A stretch of 64,000 nt of DNA from Paracoccus tegillarcae (GCF_002847305.1 NZ_CP025408.1:1633001-1697000); one strand, 5' to 3'. Shown: positions 1 to 9,993, counted from the first letter of the stretch. The notes: generated by a model from the sequence alone, not told the origin. Numbers and translations are program-made.

Positions 1-979
1 GCAATGACTTGATCAATCGGGCCAGGGTCTGCGGATCGTGGGGCAGCGGCCGCCCCCATTCCAACAGCAGCGCAACCTTTGGCGGATCGCCCAGCACACG
101 GCGCAGCCAATTGCCGACCGAAAGCTTACCCCTTGGACGGTTCAGGTGCTGCATCAGCGCCGCGTGATCAAGATCGGGGGCCAAATCGACCGAACCTGCA
201 GCGCCGTCACGCAACGCGGCCGAAATTTCATAGACCCCGCCACCCTCGGTCCCGTGCTGCGAGATCACCCATTCGCCGCGGCTGCTCGCATTGCCCGCAT
301 GAAGGGCAACACCTTTGATCGCACTGCCGAAAAATCGCTGCATGGGCGCGGACCAGTTCACGCGAAAGCCCATATTCGCCGGCTGAAAGGGTGCGATATC
401 GACGCCGGCGTCGCGCAGCCATCCCATCCATGCGGCATCCGACCCAAGTTGCGGCCAGCTTGCGCCGCCCAGTGCCAGCACCGTCGCGCGGGGGCGCAGG
501 TGTTGAACTCCCTCGGGCGTCTGAAAACGCAGCCCGTCCTCAAACCCTGTCCAGCGCCAGCGCACGCGCAACTGCACCCCGCTATCGCGCAATCGCGCCA
601 GCCAGGCACGCAGCAACGGCGAGGCCTTCATGCCGACAGGGAAAACCCGGCCGGTCGAGCCGGTAAAAAGCTCGATCCCCAGCCCCCGGGCCCAGGCCAT
701 GACCTCGTCGGGGCCAAACGCGGCAGTATCGGCGCAGGGAACCCCCAAAGGGTCATGCTCCGCGTGCGACCTGCCCGCGCTGATATTCGCCCAGAACGCG
801 GCGGCTGGCTGTTCCTTGGTCAGGTTCAGACCGGATTTTCCCGCCATCAGGAATTTGCGGGCCGGTGTGGGCATCGCCTCGGCGATCGCCACGCTGATCC
901 CATCGGCGGCAAGTTGTTCGGCGGCCATCAGACCGGCCGGTCCCGCGCCGATGACCAGCGCGTCAGGTGTCTGGCTCAC
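1..979 (-). CDS. NAD(P)/FAD-dependent oxidoreductase, BaiN/HI0933-like flavoprotein (C-terminus cut by window edge)
   Basis: The frame runs from a GTG at 979 to the window edge without a stop, so about 326 residues are visible and the C-terminus is missing. The N-terminus has a Rossmann dinucleotide-binding motif (ALVIGAGPAGLMAAE) followed by RKFLMAGKSGLNLT, a run typical of the HI0933/BaiN (TIGR03862-like) flavoproteins. These bind FAD and are presumed cytoplasmic oxidoreductases, but the substrate is unknown for most members. The GTG start overlaps the stop of holA as GTGA, suggesting translational coupling. The family is well supported; the reaction is not. Confidence 0.8.
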   Translation of the reverse strand, partial: MSQTPDALVIGAGPAGLMAAEQLAADGISVAIAEAMPTPARKFLMAGKSGLNLTKEQPAAAFWANISAGRSHAEHDPLGVPCADTAAFGPDEVMAWARGLGIELFTGSTGRVFPVGMKASPLLRAWLARLRDSGVQLRVRWRWTGFEDGLRFQTPEGVQHLRPRATVLALGGASWPQLGSDAAWMGWLRDAGVDIAPFQPANMGFRVNWSAPMQRFFGSAIKGVALHAGNASSRGEWVISQHGTEGGGVYEISAALRDGAAGSVDLAPDLDHAALMQHLNRPRGKLSVGNWLRRVLGDPPKVALLLEWGRPLPHDPQTLARLIKSL

Positions 980-2004
980 CGCCGGCCCCGTGGCATCATC
1001 GCCAAGCGGATCAGGGCGCGTTCGATCAGCGGCATTTGCGGGGCGCGGCTGCTGGAGCGCAAGGTCAGGTCGGTTTCCAGCAGATGATGAACCGCATCCT
1101 CGAGCGGTCGCATCCCCCAGCTTTGCGCCTGACGTGCCATGCGGTCGCGTCGCGGTCCAAAGACCGGTGGGCGCTGGCGCATCAGCCCCGCAGCCGGCCC
1201 ACCCGGGTCGGCGGCGGCGGCATGCAGCGCGCGGAAATGGCGCAGCGCGGTGATGCATAGTGTGACCGGATTGGTGCCCTGCGCTTCGATCCGGCGCATC
1301 AGCGCACCGAATTGATCGGATTTGCCCTCGGCAACCGCGTGGATCAGATCGTCCAGATCGGCCTCTATGCTGGCAGGTGCCAATAGCGCGATCTCGGACG
1401 GCGTCAGCGGCTCGGGGTCGTTGTGCTTGTAAAGGCCGATCTTTTCAATGGTCTGGCGCAGATCGCCCGGGTCCAGCGCACGGGCCAGCACCAGCATGTC
1501 CTGCATCGCATCGCGGGGCACCTCGCGCAGACCGGCATCGGCCAGCCATTTGGCGACATCATCCTCGCCCGGCGGATCGTCATAGATCGGGGCGGTGACG
1601 GCGCTCTTGTGTGGTTCAAACAGCTTGCGCAGCGCCGAGGATTTGGCCAATGAACCTGCCGTGACCACCATCGCCGCATCGCCCGACTGCCATTCCTCGA
1701 TCGCGGTCTTGATCGCGGGGGCGGCGCTGTCGGGCGTGTCCTCGACCAGCACGACGCGTTGACCGGGGAAAAAGCCGACCTCCTTGATCGCGTCCAGAAG
1801 TTGCGCCGGGTCCTTGCGCAGATCACCGCCGGCCATGCGGGCCACGCGCATATCCTGTTCCGCATCGGGACCGGCCAGCGCCGCCACCGCCTCGGCCCGT
1901 TTCAGCGAAACGCGCATGGCGTCCTGACCATAGATCAGCAGCGCCGGGCGCGAGGGGTCGGGACGCGCCAGATAGCGCGCGATCTCGCCCCCCTTCAGGA
2001 TCAT
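976..2004 (-). CDS. holA: DNA polymerase III subunit delta
   Basis: This 342-residue protein matches the delta subunit of the clamp loader, which opens the beta sliding clamp so that it can be placed on primed DNA. Recognisable stretches are the N-terminal [12 protein letters not shown], the LLIYGQDAMRV strand of the AAA-like fold and the C-terminal helical region with ITALRHFRALH. The length is normal. The gene lies between lptE (stop and start overlap by 4 bp at 2001-2004) and the flavoprotein gene (GTGA overlap at 976-979). The order leuS-lptE-holA is common in alphaproteobacteria and supports both this call and the lptE call. Confidence 0.93.
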   Translation of the reverse strand: MILKGGEIARYLARPDPSRPALLIYGQDAMRVSLKRAEAVAALAGPDAEQDMRVARMAGGDLRKDPAQLLDAIKEVGFFPGQRVVLVEDTPDSAAPAIKTAIEEWQSGDAAMVVTAGSLAKSSALRKLFEPHKSAVTAPIYDDPPGEDDVAKWLADAGLREVPRDAMQDMLVLARALDPGDLRQTIEKIGLYKHNDPEPLTPSEIALLAPASIEADLDDLIHAVAEGKSDQFGALMRRIEAQGTNPVTLCITALRHFRALHAAAADPGGPAAGLMRQRPPVFGPRRDRMARQAQSWGMRPLEDAVHHLLETDLTLRSSSRAPQMPLIERALIRLAMMPRGRR

Positions 2005-2510
2005 GGGGCCGCAGCCAGCAGCCTGGTAACGACCTGATCGGCCAGCATCCGCGCAAGCCGCTGCCGCGCGTCATATTCGGCCGTCAGCGTCGCCACCGTC
2101 GTGCCGGTGGTCGAATAAGAGGTAAAGCTGCTGACCTGCCCCTGCGTGACGGTCGCCCCGCTGGCTGTGTCGGTCAGCCGGAAATCGGCGCTGCCGTTCA
2201 GCGAATAACGCGTCGTGATCTCATCGGGCGTGATGCCCTGCGCGACGACACCGATACGCAGCGTGTAGTCCAGATCATAGGTGCTGCCCTCACCCCCCAG
2301 CCTTTCGGCCAGGCGCTGGTTGAAGATGAACGCATCCGGTGTATCGGGCTCGGACGGGCGAACCTGCCCGAACAGTTTGGTCGCAGCGCCGCCGGGTCCA
2401 TAGACCGGCTGCAACCCGCAGGCCGACAATGCCAGCAGGCCAGCCAGCAGTGCCCGGCGGGGCAGCCGGTCGGGGGCGGTTGGATAGGAAAGCAGCTTAA
2501 GCCACGACAT
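2001..2510 (-). CDS. lptE: LPS assembly lipoprotein LptE
   Basis: The 169-residue protein starts with a basic segment and a hydrophobic stretch ending in a lipobox (LLALSAC), then continues GLQPVYGP, the usual beginning of mature LptE in alphaproteobacteria. LptE is an outer-membrane lipoprotein that plugs LptD and helps insert lipopolysaccharide. The chosen ATG at 2510 lies 14 bp inside the end of leuS; an in-frame upstream ATG at 2531 would add seven residues with no signal-peptide character. Its place between leuS and holA is the conserved one. Sequence conservation in LptE is low, so the call rests on lipobox, length and context together. Confidence 0.88.
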   Translation of the reverse strand: MSWLKLLSYPTAPDRLPRRALLAGLLALSACGLQPVYGPGGAATKLFGQVRPSEPDTPDAFIFNQRLAERLGGEGSTYDLDYTLRIGVVAQGITPDEITTRYSLNGSADFRLTDTASGATVTQGQVSSFTSYSTTGTTVATLTAEYDARQRLARMLADQVVTRLLAAAP

Positions 2511-5034
2511 TGACGATCCGCCCCGGCACAACGATCAGCTTTTTCGGCGCCACGCCTTCAAGAAAGCGTTGCACGGTTTCATCTGCCATGACCAGTGCTT
2601 CGATCTGATCCTTGGGCATATCCTTGGGCACGATGATTTCGGCGCGGCGCTTGCCGTTGATCTGGATCGGCAAGGTCACGCTGTCATCGACCAGCATCGC
2701 CGGATCGGCCTGCGGCCAGGCCGCGTCGATGACCATGCCTTCGCCGCCGGCCTTGGACCAGATTTCTTCGGCCAGATGCGGCACCATCGGCGCCATCAGC
2801 TGTGCCAAGACCCGCAGCATCTCGCGGCGCTGTTCGCCGCCGGCCTTGGATTTGCCGATTGCGTTGGCCAGTTCGTATAGCTTGGCGACGGCCTTGTTGA
2901 AGGCAAAGCCCTCGATGGCGACGGTCACATCCTGAATTGCGCGATGAGCTATGCGGACCAGGTCAGGATCGTCGGTGCCATCGGTGGGGATCTCGTCCGC
3001 CATCCGCCAGGCGCGGTTCAGGAACTTATGCGCGGCCTCGGCCCCGGCGGCGGTCCATTCCACGTCGCGTTCAGGCGGGCTGTCGGACAGCATGAACCAG
3101 CGCGCGGTATCGGCGCCAAAGCTTTCGACGATATTCACCGGGTCGACGACGTTCTTCTTGGATTTGGACATCTTGGCCGAGGGGATGACCTCGACCGGCG
3201 TTCCGTCCGCGAGTTTGCCGTCGCCCACGTCCTCGGGCAGGTGATAGATCGGGCGCCCCTTTTCATCGCGGGTCAGATAGATCTCGTGCGTCACCATCCC
3301 TTGCGTGAACAATGCGTCAAAGGGTTCCCTGGCCGTCGCGGGCAAATGTCCGGTCTCGACCATCGCGCGGGCGAAAAAGCGGGAATAGAGCAGATGCAGA
3401 ATCGCGTGCTCGACCCCGCCGATATACTGATCGACATTCATCCAGTAATCGGCATCCGCGCGGTCGGTCGGCGTGGCGGCGTGGGGCGAGGTAAAGCGTG
3501 CGTAATACCACGACGAATCGACAAAGGTGTCCATCGTATCGGTTTCGCGCAGCGCCGCGCCGCCGCAAACCGGGCAGGTGGTCTGACGCCAGCTCGGGTG
3601 CCGGTCCAGCGGGTTGCCGGGCACCTCAAAGCTGACATCTTGCGGCAGGATCACCGGCAGGTTTTCCTTGGCCTCGGGGACGGTGCCGCAAGCGTCACAA
3701 TGCACCACCGGAATCGGGCAGCCCCAGTACCGCTGGCGCGAGATGCCCCAATCGCGCAGGCGGAATTTGGTCACGCCCTCGCCATAGCCCGCTGCCTCGG
3801 CATGGGTGATGGCGGCGTTGACCGCATCCTCGCCGGTCTGGTCCTGATCGCCGGCAAAGCCGCGCACATAGGTCACGGTTTCCGATTTCAGCGGCACATA
3901 GGGCGCGGCGGCGACCAGCGTATCGGCCTGTTCCAGCGTCATGCCCTCTTCGCCGAAGGTGGCGCGAATCGGCAAGCTGTACTTGGTCGCGAACTCGTGG
4001 TCGCGTTCGTCATGTGCCGGGCTGCCGAAGATGGCGCCGGTGCCGTAATCCATCAGCACGAAATTCGCGATCCAGATCGGCAGTTGCAGATCGGCGTCCA
4101 GCGGATGGCGCACGGTCAGTCCGGTGTCAAAGCCCAGCTTGGGCGCTGTTTCGATGGCCTCTTCGGTGGTGCCGATGCGGCGGCATTCCTCGATGAAGGC
4201 CGCGACCTCGGGGTCATCGGCCAGCGTCTTGACCAAGGGGTGGTCTGGCGACAGCGCGATGAACGACGCGCCCATCAGCGTATCAGGACGGGTGGTATAG
4301 ACCTCTATTTCGTCAAAGCCGGCGGGGGCATCGACCGTCTGGAACCTGAATTGCAATCCGCGCGACTTGCCGATCCAGTTGGCCTGCATCAGGCGTACCT
4401 TGTCCGGCCAGCCGGTCAATCCGTCCAGCGCCTCCAGCAGTTCTTCGGAGTAATCCGAGATGCGGAAGAACCACTGCGTCAGTTCCTTGCGCTCGACCGC
4501 CGCGCCAGAGCGCCAGCCCTTGCCGTCTATGACCTGTTCATTGGCCAGAACCGTCATGTCCACCGGATCCCAGTTCACCTGCGCGGATTTGCGGGTGACC
4601 AGTCCGGCCTTGAGGAAATCCAGGAACAACGCCTGCTGCTGCGCGACATAATCGTCGTCGCAGGTGGCGAATTCGCGGGACCAGTCGATCGACAGGCCAA
4701 GAGGGCGCAACTGATCGCGCATGGTGGCGATATTGGCATAGGTCCAGTCGCGCGGATGGCCGCCCTGTTCCATGGCCGCGTTCTCGGCCGGCATGCCGAA
4801 AGCATCCCAGCCCATCGGGTGCAACACGCTGAAACCCTGAGCGCGCTTATAGCGTGCCACAACGTCGCCCATCGCATAGTTGCGGACATGGCCCATATGG
4901 ATGCGCCCTGACGGATAGGGGAACATCTCTAGCACATAATATTTGGGCCGCTCGTCGCGAATGGCGGCAAAGCTGCCCGCATCGGTCCAGGCCTTTTGCC
5001 AGCCGGCTTCAATGGTCGCGGGATCATACGGCAT
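2497..5034 (-). CDS. leuS: Leucine--tRNA ligase
   Basis: This class I aminoacyl-tRNA synthetase charges tRNA-Leu in the cytoplasm. The protein is about 845 residues, normal for bacterial LeuRS. Visible landmarks are the HIGH-type motif in [14 protein letters not shown] near the N-terminus, the CP1 editing domain with the [10 protein letters not shown] run, zinc-type cysteine pairs (CDACGT and CPVCGG) and the [12 protein letters not shown] loop. I place the start at the ATG at 5034 ([12 protein letters not shown]) because GAGGA precedes it by 6 nt; an in-frame ATG at 5055 lacks such a site. It heads a minus-strand run with lptE and holA. Confidence 0.97.
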   Translation of the reverse strand: MPYDPATIEAGWQKAWTDAGSFAAIRDERPKYYVLEMFPYPSGRIHMGHVRNYAMGDVVARYKRAQGFSVLHPMGWDAFGMPAENAAMEQGGHPRDWTYANIATMRDQLRPLGLSIDWSREFATCDDDYVAQQQALFLDFLKAGLVTRKSAQVNWDPVDMTVLANEQVIDGKGWRSGAAVERKELTQWFFRISDYSEELLEALDGLTGWPDKVRLMQANWIGKSRGLQFRFQTVDAPAGFDEIEVYTTRPDTLMGASFIALSPDHPLVKTLADDPEVAAFIEECRRIGTTEEAIETAPKLGFDTGLTVRHPLDADLQLPIWIANFVLMDYGTGAIFGSPAHDERDHEFATKYSLPIRATFGEEGMTLEQADTLVAAAPYVPLKSETVTYVRGFAGDQDQTGEDAVNAAITHAEAAGYGEGVTKFRLRDWGISRQRYWGCPIPVVHCDACGTVPEAKENLPVILPQDVSFEVPGNPLDRHPSWRQTTCPVCGGAALRETDTMDTFVDSSWYYARFTSPHAATPTDRADADYWMNVDQYIGGVEHAILHLLYSRFFARAMVETGHLPATAREPFDALFTQGMVTHEIYLTRDEKGRPIYHLPEDVGDGKLADGTPVEVIPSAKMSKSKKNVVDPVNIVESFGADTARWFMLSDSPPERDVEWTAAGAEAAHKFLNRAWRMADEIPTDGTDDPDLVRIAHRAIQDVTVAIEGFAFNKAVAKLYELANAIGKSKAGGEQRREMLRVLAQLMAPMVPHLAEEIWSKAGGEGMVIDAAWPQADPAMLVDDSVTLPIQINGKRRAEIIVPKDMPKDQIEALVMADETVQRFLEGVAPKKLIVVPGRIVNVVA

Positions 5035-5115
5035 GGGACATCCTCGGGCGGTCATGGCATTGCCCGCCGGGTTTATACGCCGATGAAAGTCAGGTCCAGT
5101 AGTGCGAGGCGGCCC

Positions 5116-5592
5116 TTACAGCCCGCCGTCGCGAATGCGCAGCTGGCGCGCGCGGGTCAGGATGGCGTCCTCGACCGCGCGGACGGTGCCCGGCTCGACC
5201 GCCGCGCCGCCGGCGCCTTGCAGCGCCAGTTTCAGGGAACGCGCGTCCAGCGCCGGATCGCTGACCCTGATGGTCGCGCGATAGGAACGGCCACCGCCGG
5301 GCGGAGTGCCGTAGCCGGTGACGATCACGCCAGTATAGGGATCGACCGACTGGATCGGCAGAAAGTTCAGCACGTCCAGACTGGCATTCCACAGATATTT
5401 GTTGACCGCGACGGTGTAATTCGGGTTCTCGCGATTGCCGAAAAGATCCCAGATGGTCGATTCCGCGCGCTGCGGATCGTCGCCAGTCAAACGGGCTTCG
5501 CCGCTGTTGCCGCCTCCACCCGTGAGTCCGCAGGCTGCAAGGCCAGCGCAAAGCGTCATTGCGATTGTCAGGCGCGTGGCGCGTGCGGTCAT
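5116..5592 (-). CDS. DUF3576 domain-containing lipoprotein
   Basis: A 158-residue predicted lipoprotein: basic start, hydrophobic core and a lipobox-like LAAC at about residue 20. The body contains STIWDLFGNRENPNYTVAVNKYLW and DPYTGVIVTGYG, which I recognise as DUF3576, a small envelope protein family of alphaproteobacteria without a known activity. Three ATGs are close together; the one at 5592 sits 7 nt behind a GGGGGA ribosome-binding site, better than the alternatives at 5595 and 5610. It lies upstream of leuS on the same strand with an 81-bp gap, so cotranscription with leuS is plausible. Confidence 0.82.
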   Translation of the reverse strand: MTARATRLTIAMTLCAGLAACGLTGGGGNSGEARLTGDDPQRAESTIWDLFGNRENPNYTVAVNKYLWNASLDVLNFLPIQSVDPYTGVIVTGYGTPPGGGRSYRATIRVSDPALDARSLKLALQGAGGAAVEPGTVRAVEDAILTRARQLRIRDGGL

Positions 5593-5853
5593 CATAATGT
5601 CCCCCGTCATCTGGGTATTCTGCTTAGCCGCAGCTTTAGCGCGGAACAGCCTGTCGCCACAAGCGTCTTGGTCCGCTGGCTGCTATAACAGGCCGGATTA
5701 CAAGGTGTGGCGCAAACGCATCACAGAAAAGAGTAAAGATTTGAGTGGGTAGGCGATTCCGTTGCATCCGGGGTCCGAAAGAAGGATGACAGATGCATCC
5801 CCAAGGCGGGCGATCCGGTTTGGGCATTGAGAGAGACAAGAGGGATCAAAACC
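5593..5853. promoter_or_regulatory. Intergenic region with divergent promoters for the DUF3576 gene and the porin
   Basis: This 261-bp region separates two divergent genes and must hold the porin promoter and an untranslated leader. I could not fix convincing -35 and -10 boxes by eye. A purine-rich AGAGGGA lies 8 nt before the porin ATG and is the likely ribosome-binding site. No gene is seen here. Confidence 0.5.
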
Positions 5854-6771
5854 ATGAAGAAGGTTCTTTTCGCGACCACTGCCCTGGTCATGACCGCCGG
5901 TGTTGCCGCTGCTGAAGTCAGCCTGTCGGGCGACGGCCGCATGGGTATGGTTTACGATGGCGACGACCTGCAGTTCACCAGCCGCGCTCGCGTCAAGTTC
6001 ACCCTGACCGGCGAGTCGGATTCGGGCCTGTCGTTCGGCGGTGAGTTCCGCGTTGACCACGAAGACGAAGATGGCTCCTCGGCTTCGCGTGGCGGTGCTG
6101 GCCACGTTTACATCTCGGGCGCCTATGGCAAACTGAGCATGGGCGACATCGACAGCGCTTCGGAAAAAGCCAACGGCGACCTGCATGGCGTCGGCCTGAC
6201 TGGCCTGGGCGACATCAACGAGTTCGTTTACCTGACCTCGGATTTCGAATCGAATGACAACCCGGGCGCGCTGTATGAATACACCACCGGTGCGTTCACG
6301 GCCTATGCCTCGATGATGGACGCTGGCGACGACTACGGTTTTGACGGCGACAACGACACTGTGTGGTCGATCGGCGGTAAATATGCTGCCAGCAACTATG
6401 CATTCGGTCTGGGCTATGAAGCTGTCGACGTTGACGGTTTCGACCTGAACCAGTGGACCATTTCGGGCGAAGGCACCTTTGGTCAAGCGACCGTCAAAGC
6501 CATCTACTCGGATATGGACAACGACGGTGTGTTTGATGACGTGAAGCAGTATGGCCTGTCGGTCATGTATGATGCCGGTGCGACCGACGTCAGCGCTTTC
6601 TACAAGAAAGACGAATACTCGTTTGCCGGCGTCGATACGGGCGATGCCGACACTTGGGGTATCGGTGCTGCCTATGACCTGGGCGGCGGTGCGACCCTGA
6701 AAGGTGGCATCGTGGACAGCGACTACAACGCTGACACCATCGCCGACTTCGGTGTTGCCTTCACGTTCTGA
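5854..6771 (+). CDS. General porin, outer membrane beta-barrel
   Basis: This 305-residue protein begins with a clear Sec signal peptide (MKKVLFATTALVMTAGVAAAE) followed by EVSLSGDGRMGMVY, the first strand of Rhodobacter/Paracoccus-type trimeric porins, and ends in FGVAFTF with a C-terminal aromatic residue used for barrel assembly. It is rich in Asp, Gly and Tyr and contains no Cys, as expected for a barrel. It forms diffusion channels for small solutes. The ATG at 5854 is chosen over one at 5827 because the signal peptide starts there. Codon use is strongly biased (few rare codons), in keeping with very high expression. A strong terminator follows. Confidence 0.92.
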   Translation: MKKVLFATTALVMTAGVAAAEVSLSGDGRMGMVYDGDDLQFTSRARVKFTLTGESDSGLSFGGEFRVDHEDEDGSSASRGGAGHVYISGAYGKLSMGDIDSASEKANGDLHGVGLTGLGDINEFVYLTSDFESNDNPGALYEYTTGAFTAYASMMDAGDDYGFDGDNDTVWSIGGKYAASNYAFGLGYEAVDVDGFDLNQWTISGEGTFGQATVKAIYSDMDNDGVFDDVKQYGLSVMYDAGATDVSAFYKKDEYSFAGVDTGDADTWGIGAAYDLGGGATLKGGIVDSDYNADTIADFGVAFTF

Positions 6772-6794
6772 TCGAACCTGAAGATCACTTAGGG

Positions 6795-6827
6795 AAGAGC
6801 GGGCCTTGCGCCCGCTCTTTTCTTTTT
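6795..6827 (+). terminator. Rho-independent terminator after the porin gene
   Basis: Perfect 10-bp arms (6795-6804 and 6810-6819) enclose a 5-nt loop and are followed by a T-rich tract (ttctttttgg). It sits 24 bp after the porin stop and ends just before the YggS start. Confidence 0.9.
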
Positions 6828-6840
6828 GGATGGTCCGGTC

Positions 6841-7494
6841 ATGGAATTGGATGACATCAGGAATCGTGTTGCCAGCGCCGCGCGTCAGGCCGGGCGGGAT
6901 GCGGGCGAGATTACGCTGATCGCGGTCAGCAAGGTGCAGCCGGATGACCGCGTTGTCGCGGTGCTGGATGCCGGCCAGCGCGTCTTTGGCGAGAATTATG
7001 TGCAAGAGGCGCAAGGAAAATGGCCGGCATGGCGTGATCGCTATGATGGCGTCGCGCTGCATATGATCGGGCCGCTGCAATCGAACAAGGCCAGGGCGGC
7101 GGTCGGGCTGTTCGATGCGATTCACACGCTGGACCGCATGTCGCTGGCCAAGAAGCTGGCCGCGCAGATCACTGAACAGGGCCGCGCGCCGCAGCTGTTC
7201 GTGCAGGTGAACACCGGGGACGAGCCGCAAAAGGCCGGCATTCTGGCCGATGAACTGCCGGGTTTTCTGGCCGCCTGCCGCGATCTGGGCCTGTCGCCCG
7301 AGGGTCTGATGTGCATTCCGCCCGAGGGCGAGGATCCGGTGCCGCATTTCCGCCTGCTGCGGCGGCTGGCGGGCGAGAACGGGCTGCCCTTGCTGTCGAT
7401 GGGCATGAGCGCCGATTTCGAGGCGGCGATTGCCGAGGGCGCGACGCATATCCGGGTCGGTTCCGCCATTTTCGGCGCCCGTGACTACGGTTGA
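6841..7494 (+). CDS. YggS family pyridoxal 5'-phosphate homeostasis protein
   Basis: A 217-residue PLP-binding protein of the YggS/PLPBP family, which buffers and delivers pyridoxal phosphate and has no known catalysis. The lysine in AVSKVQP (Lys31) is the PLP Schiff-base residue; FGENYVQEAQ, HMIGPLQSNK and LSMGMSADFEAAI are family signatures. The length matches the family. Start at 6841 (MELDD) gives the usual N-terminus; an ATG at 6826 overlaps the porin terminator tail and adds five unconserved residues. It is probably transcribed from its own promoter or by read-through of the porin terminator. Confidence 0.93.
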   Translation: MELDDIRNRVASAARQAGRDAGEITLIAVSKVQPDDRVVAVLDAGQRVFGENYVQEAQGKWPAWRDRYDGVALHMIGPLQSNKARAAVGLFDAIHTLDRMSLAKKLAAQITEQGRAPQLFVQVNTGDEPQKAGILADELPGFLAACRDLGLSPEGLMCIPPEGEDPVPHFRLLRRLAGENGLPLLSMGMSADFEAAIAEGATHIRVGSAIFGARDYG

Positions 7495-7512
7495 GACCGG
7501 GTCAGGGTATTT

Positions 7513-8016
7513 TTACAAGAAAGAAGCCACGATCAGCCGGGTTCCCGGCGCGGCGCGTTTCGCGATCCAGATCAGATGCGGGCGGGCGAAGGCGATGCAG
7601 CCCTCGGTGCCGAAATGCGGGCGGCGCCATTGGTGCAGGAATATGGCGCTGCCATGGCCGGGCGTGGCCTCGGGCCAGTTCCAGTCCGTTGTCAGGATCA
7701 GATCATACAGCGGATCAGAGCGGCGCAGGCGTTCATGGCTGGCCTTCAGTGGCACGCGGGCGTGGTGGTTATAGGCCGGGTGGTCTGGGGCGTCGCACCA
7801 CAGGTCGCCGGGGCCAATGGGCCGGGCCCAGGGCGCAGGGCGAGGCAGGCGGTCGGGCCGATACCAGAGGCCGGTCACAAGGTGCAGCCCTGTTGGCGTT
7901 GCGCCGTCGCCTTCGCGTTTGGTCGTCGTCAAACCGGTCTTGCCGATGCTGCAGGGAAACAGCCGGCCCTGATAGCGAATGCCTTGCGGGGTCAGCACGA
8001 GGTCGTCGGGGCTCAT
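7513..8016 (-). CDS. L,D-transpeptidase family protein (YkuD domain)
   Basis: This 167-residue protein has the YkuD active-site pattern near its end: a histidine in FLHQW (His128) and GTEGCIAF with the catalytic Cys140. The family makes 3-3 peptidoglycan cross-links or attaches proteins to peptidoglycan. Unlike secreted L,D-transpeptidases there is no visible signal peptide or membrane segment, so either it is exported another way or it acts on cytoplasmic substrates. Small stand-alone YkuD proteins of this kind are common in alphaproteobacteria. Its ATG overlaps the ribA stop by 4 bp, so the two are cotranscribed. Confidence 0.85.
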   Translation of the reverse strand: MSPDDLVLTPQGIRYQGRLFPCSIGKTGLTTTKREGDGATPTGLHLVTGLWYRPDRLPRPAPWARPIGPGDLWCDAPDHPAYNHHARVPLKASHERLRRSDPLYDLILTTDWNWPEATPGHGSAIFLHQWRRPHFGTEGCIAFARPHLIWIAKRAAPGTRLIVASFL

Positions 8017-9071
8017 AACAGATGCCCCGATTTCGCCGCCTTTGCGTCCAGATAGCCGGTATTGTGACGGTTGCGCGGGGTGATCAGCGGCACGCGCTCG
8101 GCGACGGATATGCCGTTTTCCTCAAGCATGGTCACCTTGCGCGGGTTGTTCGTCAGCAGCCGGACCTGATCAAAACCCAGCTTGCGCAACAGCGCCGCAC
8201 CGATGCGGAAATCCCGCTCGTCATCGTCGAAACCCAGACGATGGTTGGCCTCGACCGTGTCAAAACCCTGGTTCTGCAACGCATAGGCCCGCATCTTGTT
8301 GGCCAGCCCGATCCCGCGGCCCTCCTGATTAAGATACAGCAAGATCCCTGCCCCTTGCTGACCCATCAGCTGCAACGCGGCGTTCAACTGCGGGCCGCAA
8401 TCGCATTTCAGGCTGCCCAGCACGTCGCCGGTAAAGCAGGCCGAATGCAGGCGGGTCAGCACCGGCGCATCGCGCGGTGGGTCGCCGATTTCGACGGCGT
8501 AATGTTCTTCGCCACCATCGTCGGGCCGAAAGATATGCAGGCGCGACCGCTCGGACGCTTGCAGGGGCAGGCGGGCCGCTGCGACCGGCGCCATCGCCGC
8601 CTGCGCCTGCAGCAATTCGGTCAGCGCGGCGGGGTCCAGCACGGTCAGCCCCGGCTGCGCGGGGGCCTGCACCATCAGGACGGCGGGCAGCAGTTGCGCC
8701 GATTTCGCCAGCCCAAGCGCGGCGCGGTGCGGTGCCGCATCGCCTTCGCGGTCGGTGAAGAGTGGCCCCTTGAGCGGGGTCATCAGATCGCCGGTTGGAT
8801 CGGCAAGCGCGCGCAGCCAGGCCAGATCCGCATCGGCGGGCACCTGCACCCGGGCCAGACCGATGTCATAGGCGCGTGCCTTGAGCGTCTCGGCCCGCCA
8901 TTCGGTGATCGCCAGGACCGGGCGGCCAAGGGCGCGCATATCCGCCAGGCGGGCCGCTGACAGGGTTTCAACCGCTGCGGCGATGTGACCTCCGATCATC
9001 ACCGGCAAGCCCATGCGCAGATCGGCGCGGGCGCGTGAAACCGTTTCAGCGAGAGAGGGAATCAGGGTCAT
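8013..9071 (-). CDS. ribA: GTP cyclohydrolase II with N-terminal extension
   Basis: A 352-residue protein. The C-terminal ~180 residues carry the RibA hallmarks: zinc cysteines in [18 protein letters not shown] (Cys212, Cys223, Cys225), [13 protein letters not shown] and LLTNNPRK. It opens GTP to 2,5-diamino-6-ribosylamino-4-pyrimidinone phosphate, the first step of riboflavin synthesis. The N-terminal ~170 residues look neither like RibB nor like E. coli RibA; such an extension is usual in alphaproteobacterial RibA but its role is unclear to me. The ATG at 9071 is chosen because the reading frame further upstream runs antisense into the response regulator gene. It overlaps the L,D-transpeptidase gene downstream. 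Confidence 0.93.
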   Translation of the reverse strand: MTLIPSLAETVSRARADLRMGLPVMIGGHIAAAVETLSAARLADMRALGRPVLAITEWRAETLKARAYDIGLARVQVPADADLAWLRALADPTGDLMTPLKGPLFTDREGDAAPHRAALGLAKSAQLLPAVLMVQAPAQPGLTVLDPAALTELLQAQAAMAPVAAARLPLQASERSRLHIFRPDDGGEEHYAVEIGDPPRDAPVLTRLHSACFTGDVLGSLKCDCGPQLNAALQLMGQQGAGILLYLNQEGRGIGLANKMRAYALQNQGFDTVEANHRLGFDDDERDFRIGAALLRKLGFDQVRLLTNNPRKVTMLEENGISVAERVPLITPRNRHNTGYLDAKAAKSGHLL

Positions 9072-9204
9072 CGGGCCGGAATTTTTGAAACAATCTGAAA
9101 CATAACGCCTTCCCCCGACAACTCCATGTGAGAATTTCGACATGATGCTGGACGAAAAACCCGCGCAACCCCATCCATCACGTAATGAGGCAAAGGAGGC
9201 AAGT

Positions 9205-9891
9205 ATGCCCGGACTGAAAAAGATCCTGTTGGTGGATGACGAAGACGATCTGCGCGAGGCGCTGGCCGAGCAACTGGTCGCAACCGATGATTTCGACGTG
9301 TTCGAAGCCGGCACTGGTGCTGCGGCGGTCGAGTCGAGCAAACAGAACATCTTTGATCTGGTGATCCTCGATGTGGGCCTGCCCGACACCGATGGGCGCG
9401 AGCTGTGCAAGAAGTTGCGCAAGCACAATGTCAAATGCCCGATCGTGATGCTGACCGGTCATGATACGGATGCGGACACCATTCTGGGGCTGGACAGCGG
9501 CGCGAATGATTACATCACCAAGCCGTTCAAATTCCCGGTTTTGCTGGCCCGGCTGCGCGCGCAGCTGCGCACGCATGAACAGTCGGAAGACGCGATTTTC
9601 CAGCTTGGGCCCTATACGTTCAAGCCGGCGATGAAGATGCTGATCGACACCAAGGAACGCAAGATTCGCCTGACCGAGAAGGAAACCAACATCCTGAAAT
9701 TCCTGTATCGCGCGCAGGATGGCGTGGTGCCGCGGGACATTCTGCTGCACGAGGTCTGGGGCTATAATGCGGGCGTTACAACGCATACGCTGGAGACGCA
9801 TATCTATCGCCTGCGCCAGAAAATCGAGCCCGATCCCAGCAATGCGCGGCTGCTGGTGACGGAATCGGGCGGCTATCGTCTGGTCGCCTGA
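9205..9891 (+). CDS. OmpR-family response regulator (CenR-like)
   Basis: A 228-residue response regulator with an N-terminal receiver (acidic pair DDEDD, phospho-acceptor Asp56 in LVILDVGLP, Lys in DYITKPFK) and a C-terminal winged-helix domain ([30 protein letters not shown]). It starts at the ATG at 9205 behind a strong AAGGAGG at 5 nt. No kinase gene is adjacent, so it is an orphan regulator. The sequence resembles what I remember of CenR, an envelope regulator in Rhodobacter and Caulobacter; that identity is an inference, the OmpR class is certain. A terminator follows at 9994. Confidence 0.9.
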   Translation: MPGLKKILLVDDEDDLREALAEQLVATDDFDVFEAGTGAAAVESSKQNIFDLVILDVGLPDTDGRELCKKLRKHNVKCPIVMLTGHDTDADTILGLDSGANDYITKPFKFPVLLARLRAQLRTHEQSEDAIFQLGPYTFKPAMKMLIDTKERKIRLTEKETNILKFLYRAQDGVVPRDILLHEVWGYNAGVTTHTLETHIYRLRQKIEPDPSNARLLVTESGGYRLVA

Positions 9892-9910
9892 CCCGCGGGG
9901 ATTAACGTTT

Positions 9911-9948
9911 GTGAACCGCCGGAACCCTTGAGGCCCTCCGGCGTTCAC
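9911..9948 (+). repeat. Inverted repeat (stem-loop) after the response regulator gene
   Basis: GTGAACCGCCGGA and TCCGGCGTTCAC pair with one bulged base around a 13-nt loop. It lies 20 bp after the stop codon and 45 bp before a true terminator. It could be a 3'-UTR structure or part of a small RNA; nothing more can be said from the sequence. Confidence 0.55.
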
Positions 9949-9993
9949 ATCCCGAAGCCCAGTGGTCGGTGGATGCGGCCACATCAGTTAGAG

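Noticed and set aside
38..1087. Open frame of 349 codons on the plus strand at the window start
   Set aside because: Antisense to the flavoprotein gene, which has a clear FAD-binding start and runs off the window edge.
2944..4911. Open frame of 655 codons on the plus strand opposite leuS
   Set aside because: It lies wholly antisense to leuS, which has all synthetase motifs. Long antisense frames are common in GC-rich coding DNA; the product is rich in Arg, Gly and His and shows no domain.
5698..7449. Open frame of 583 codons on the minus strand opposite the porin and yggS
   Set aside because: Antisense to two clear genes and across a strong terminator. Its composition follows the codon bias of the porin gene.
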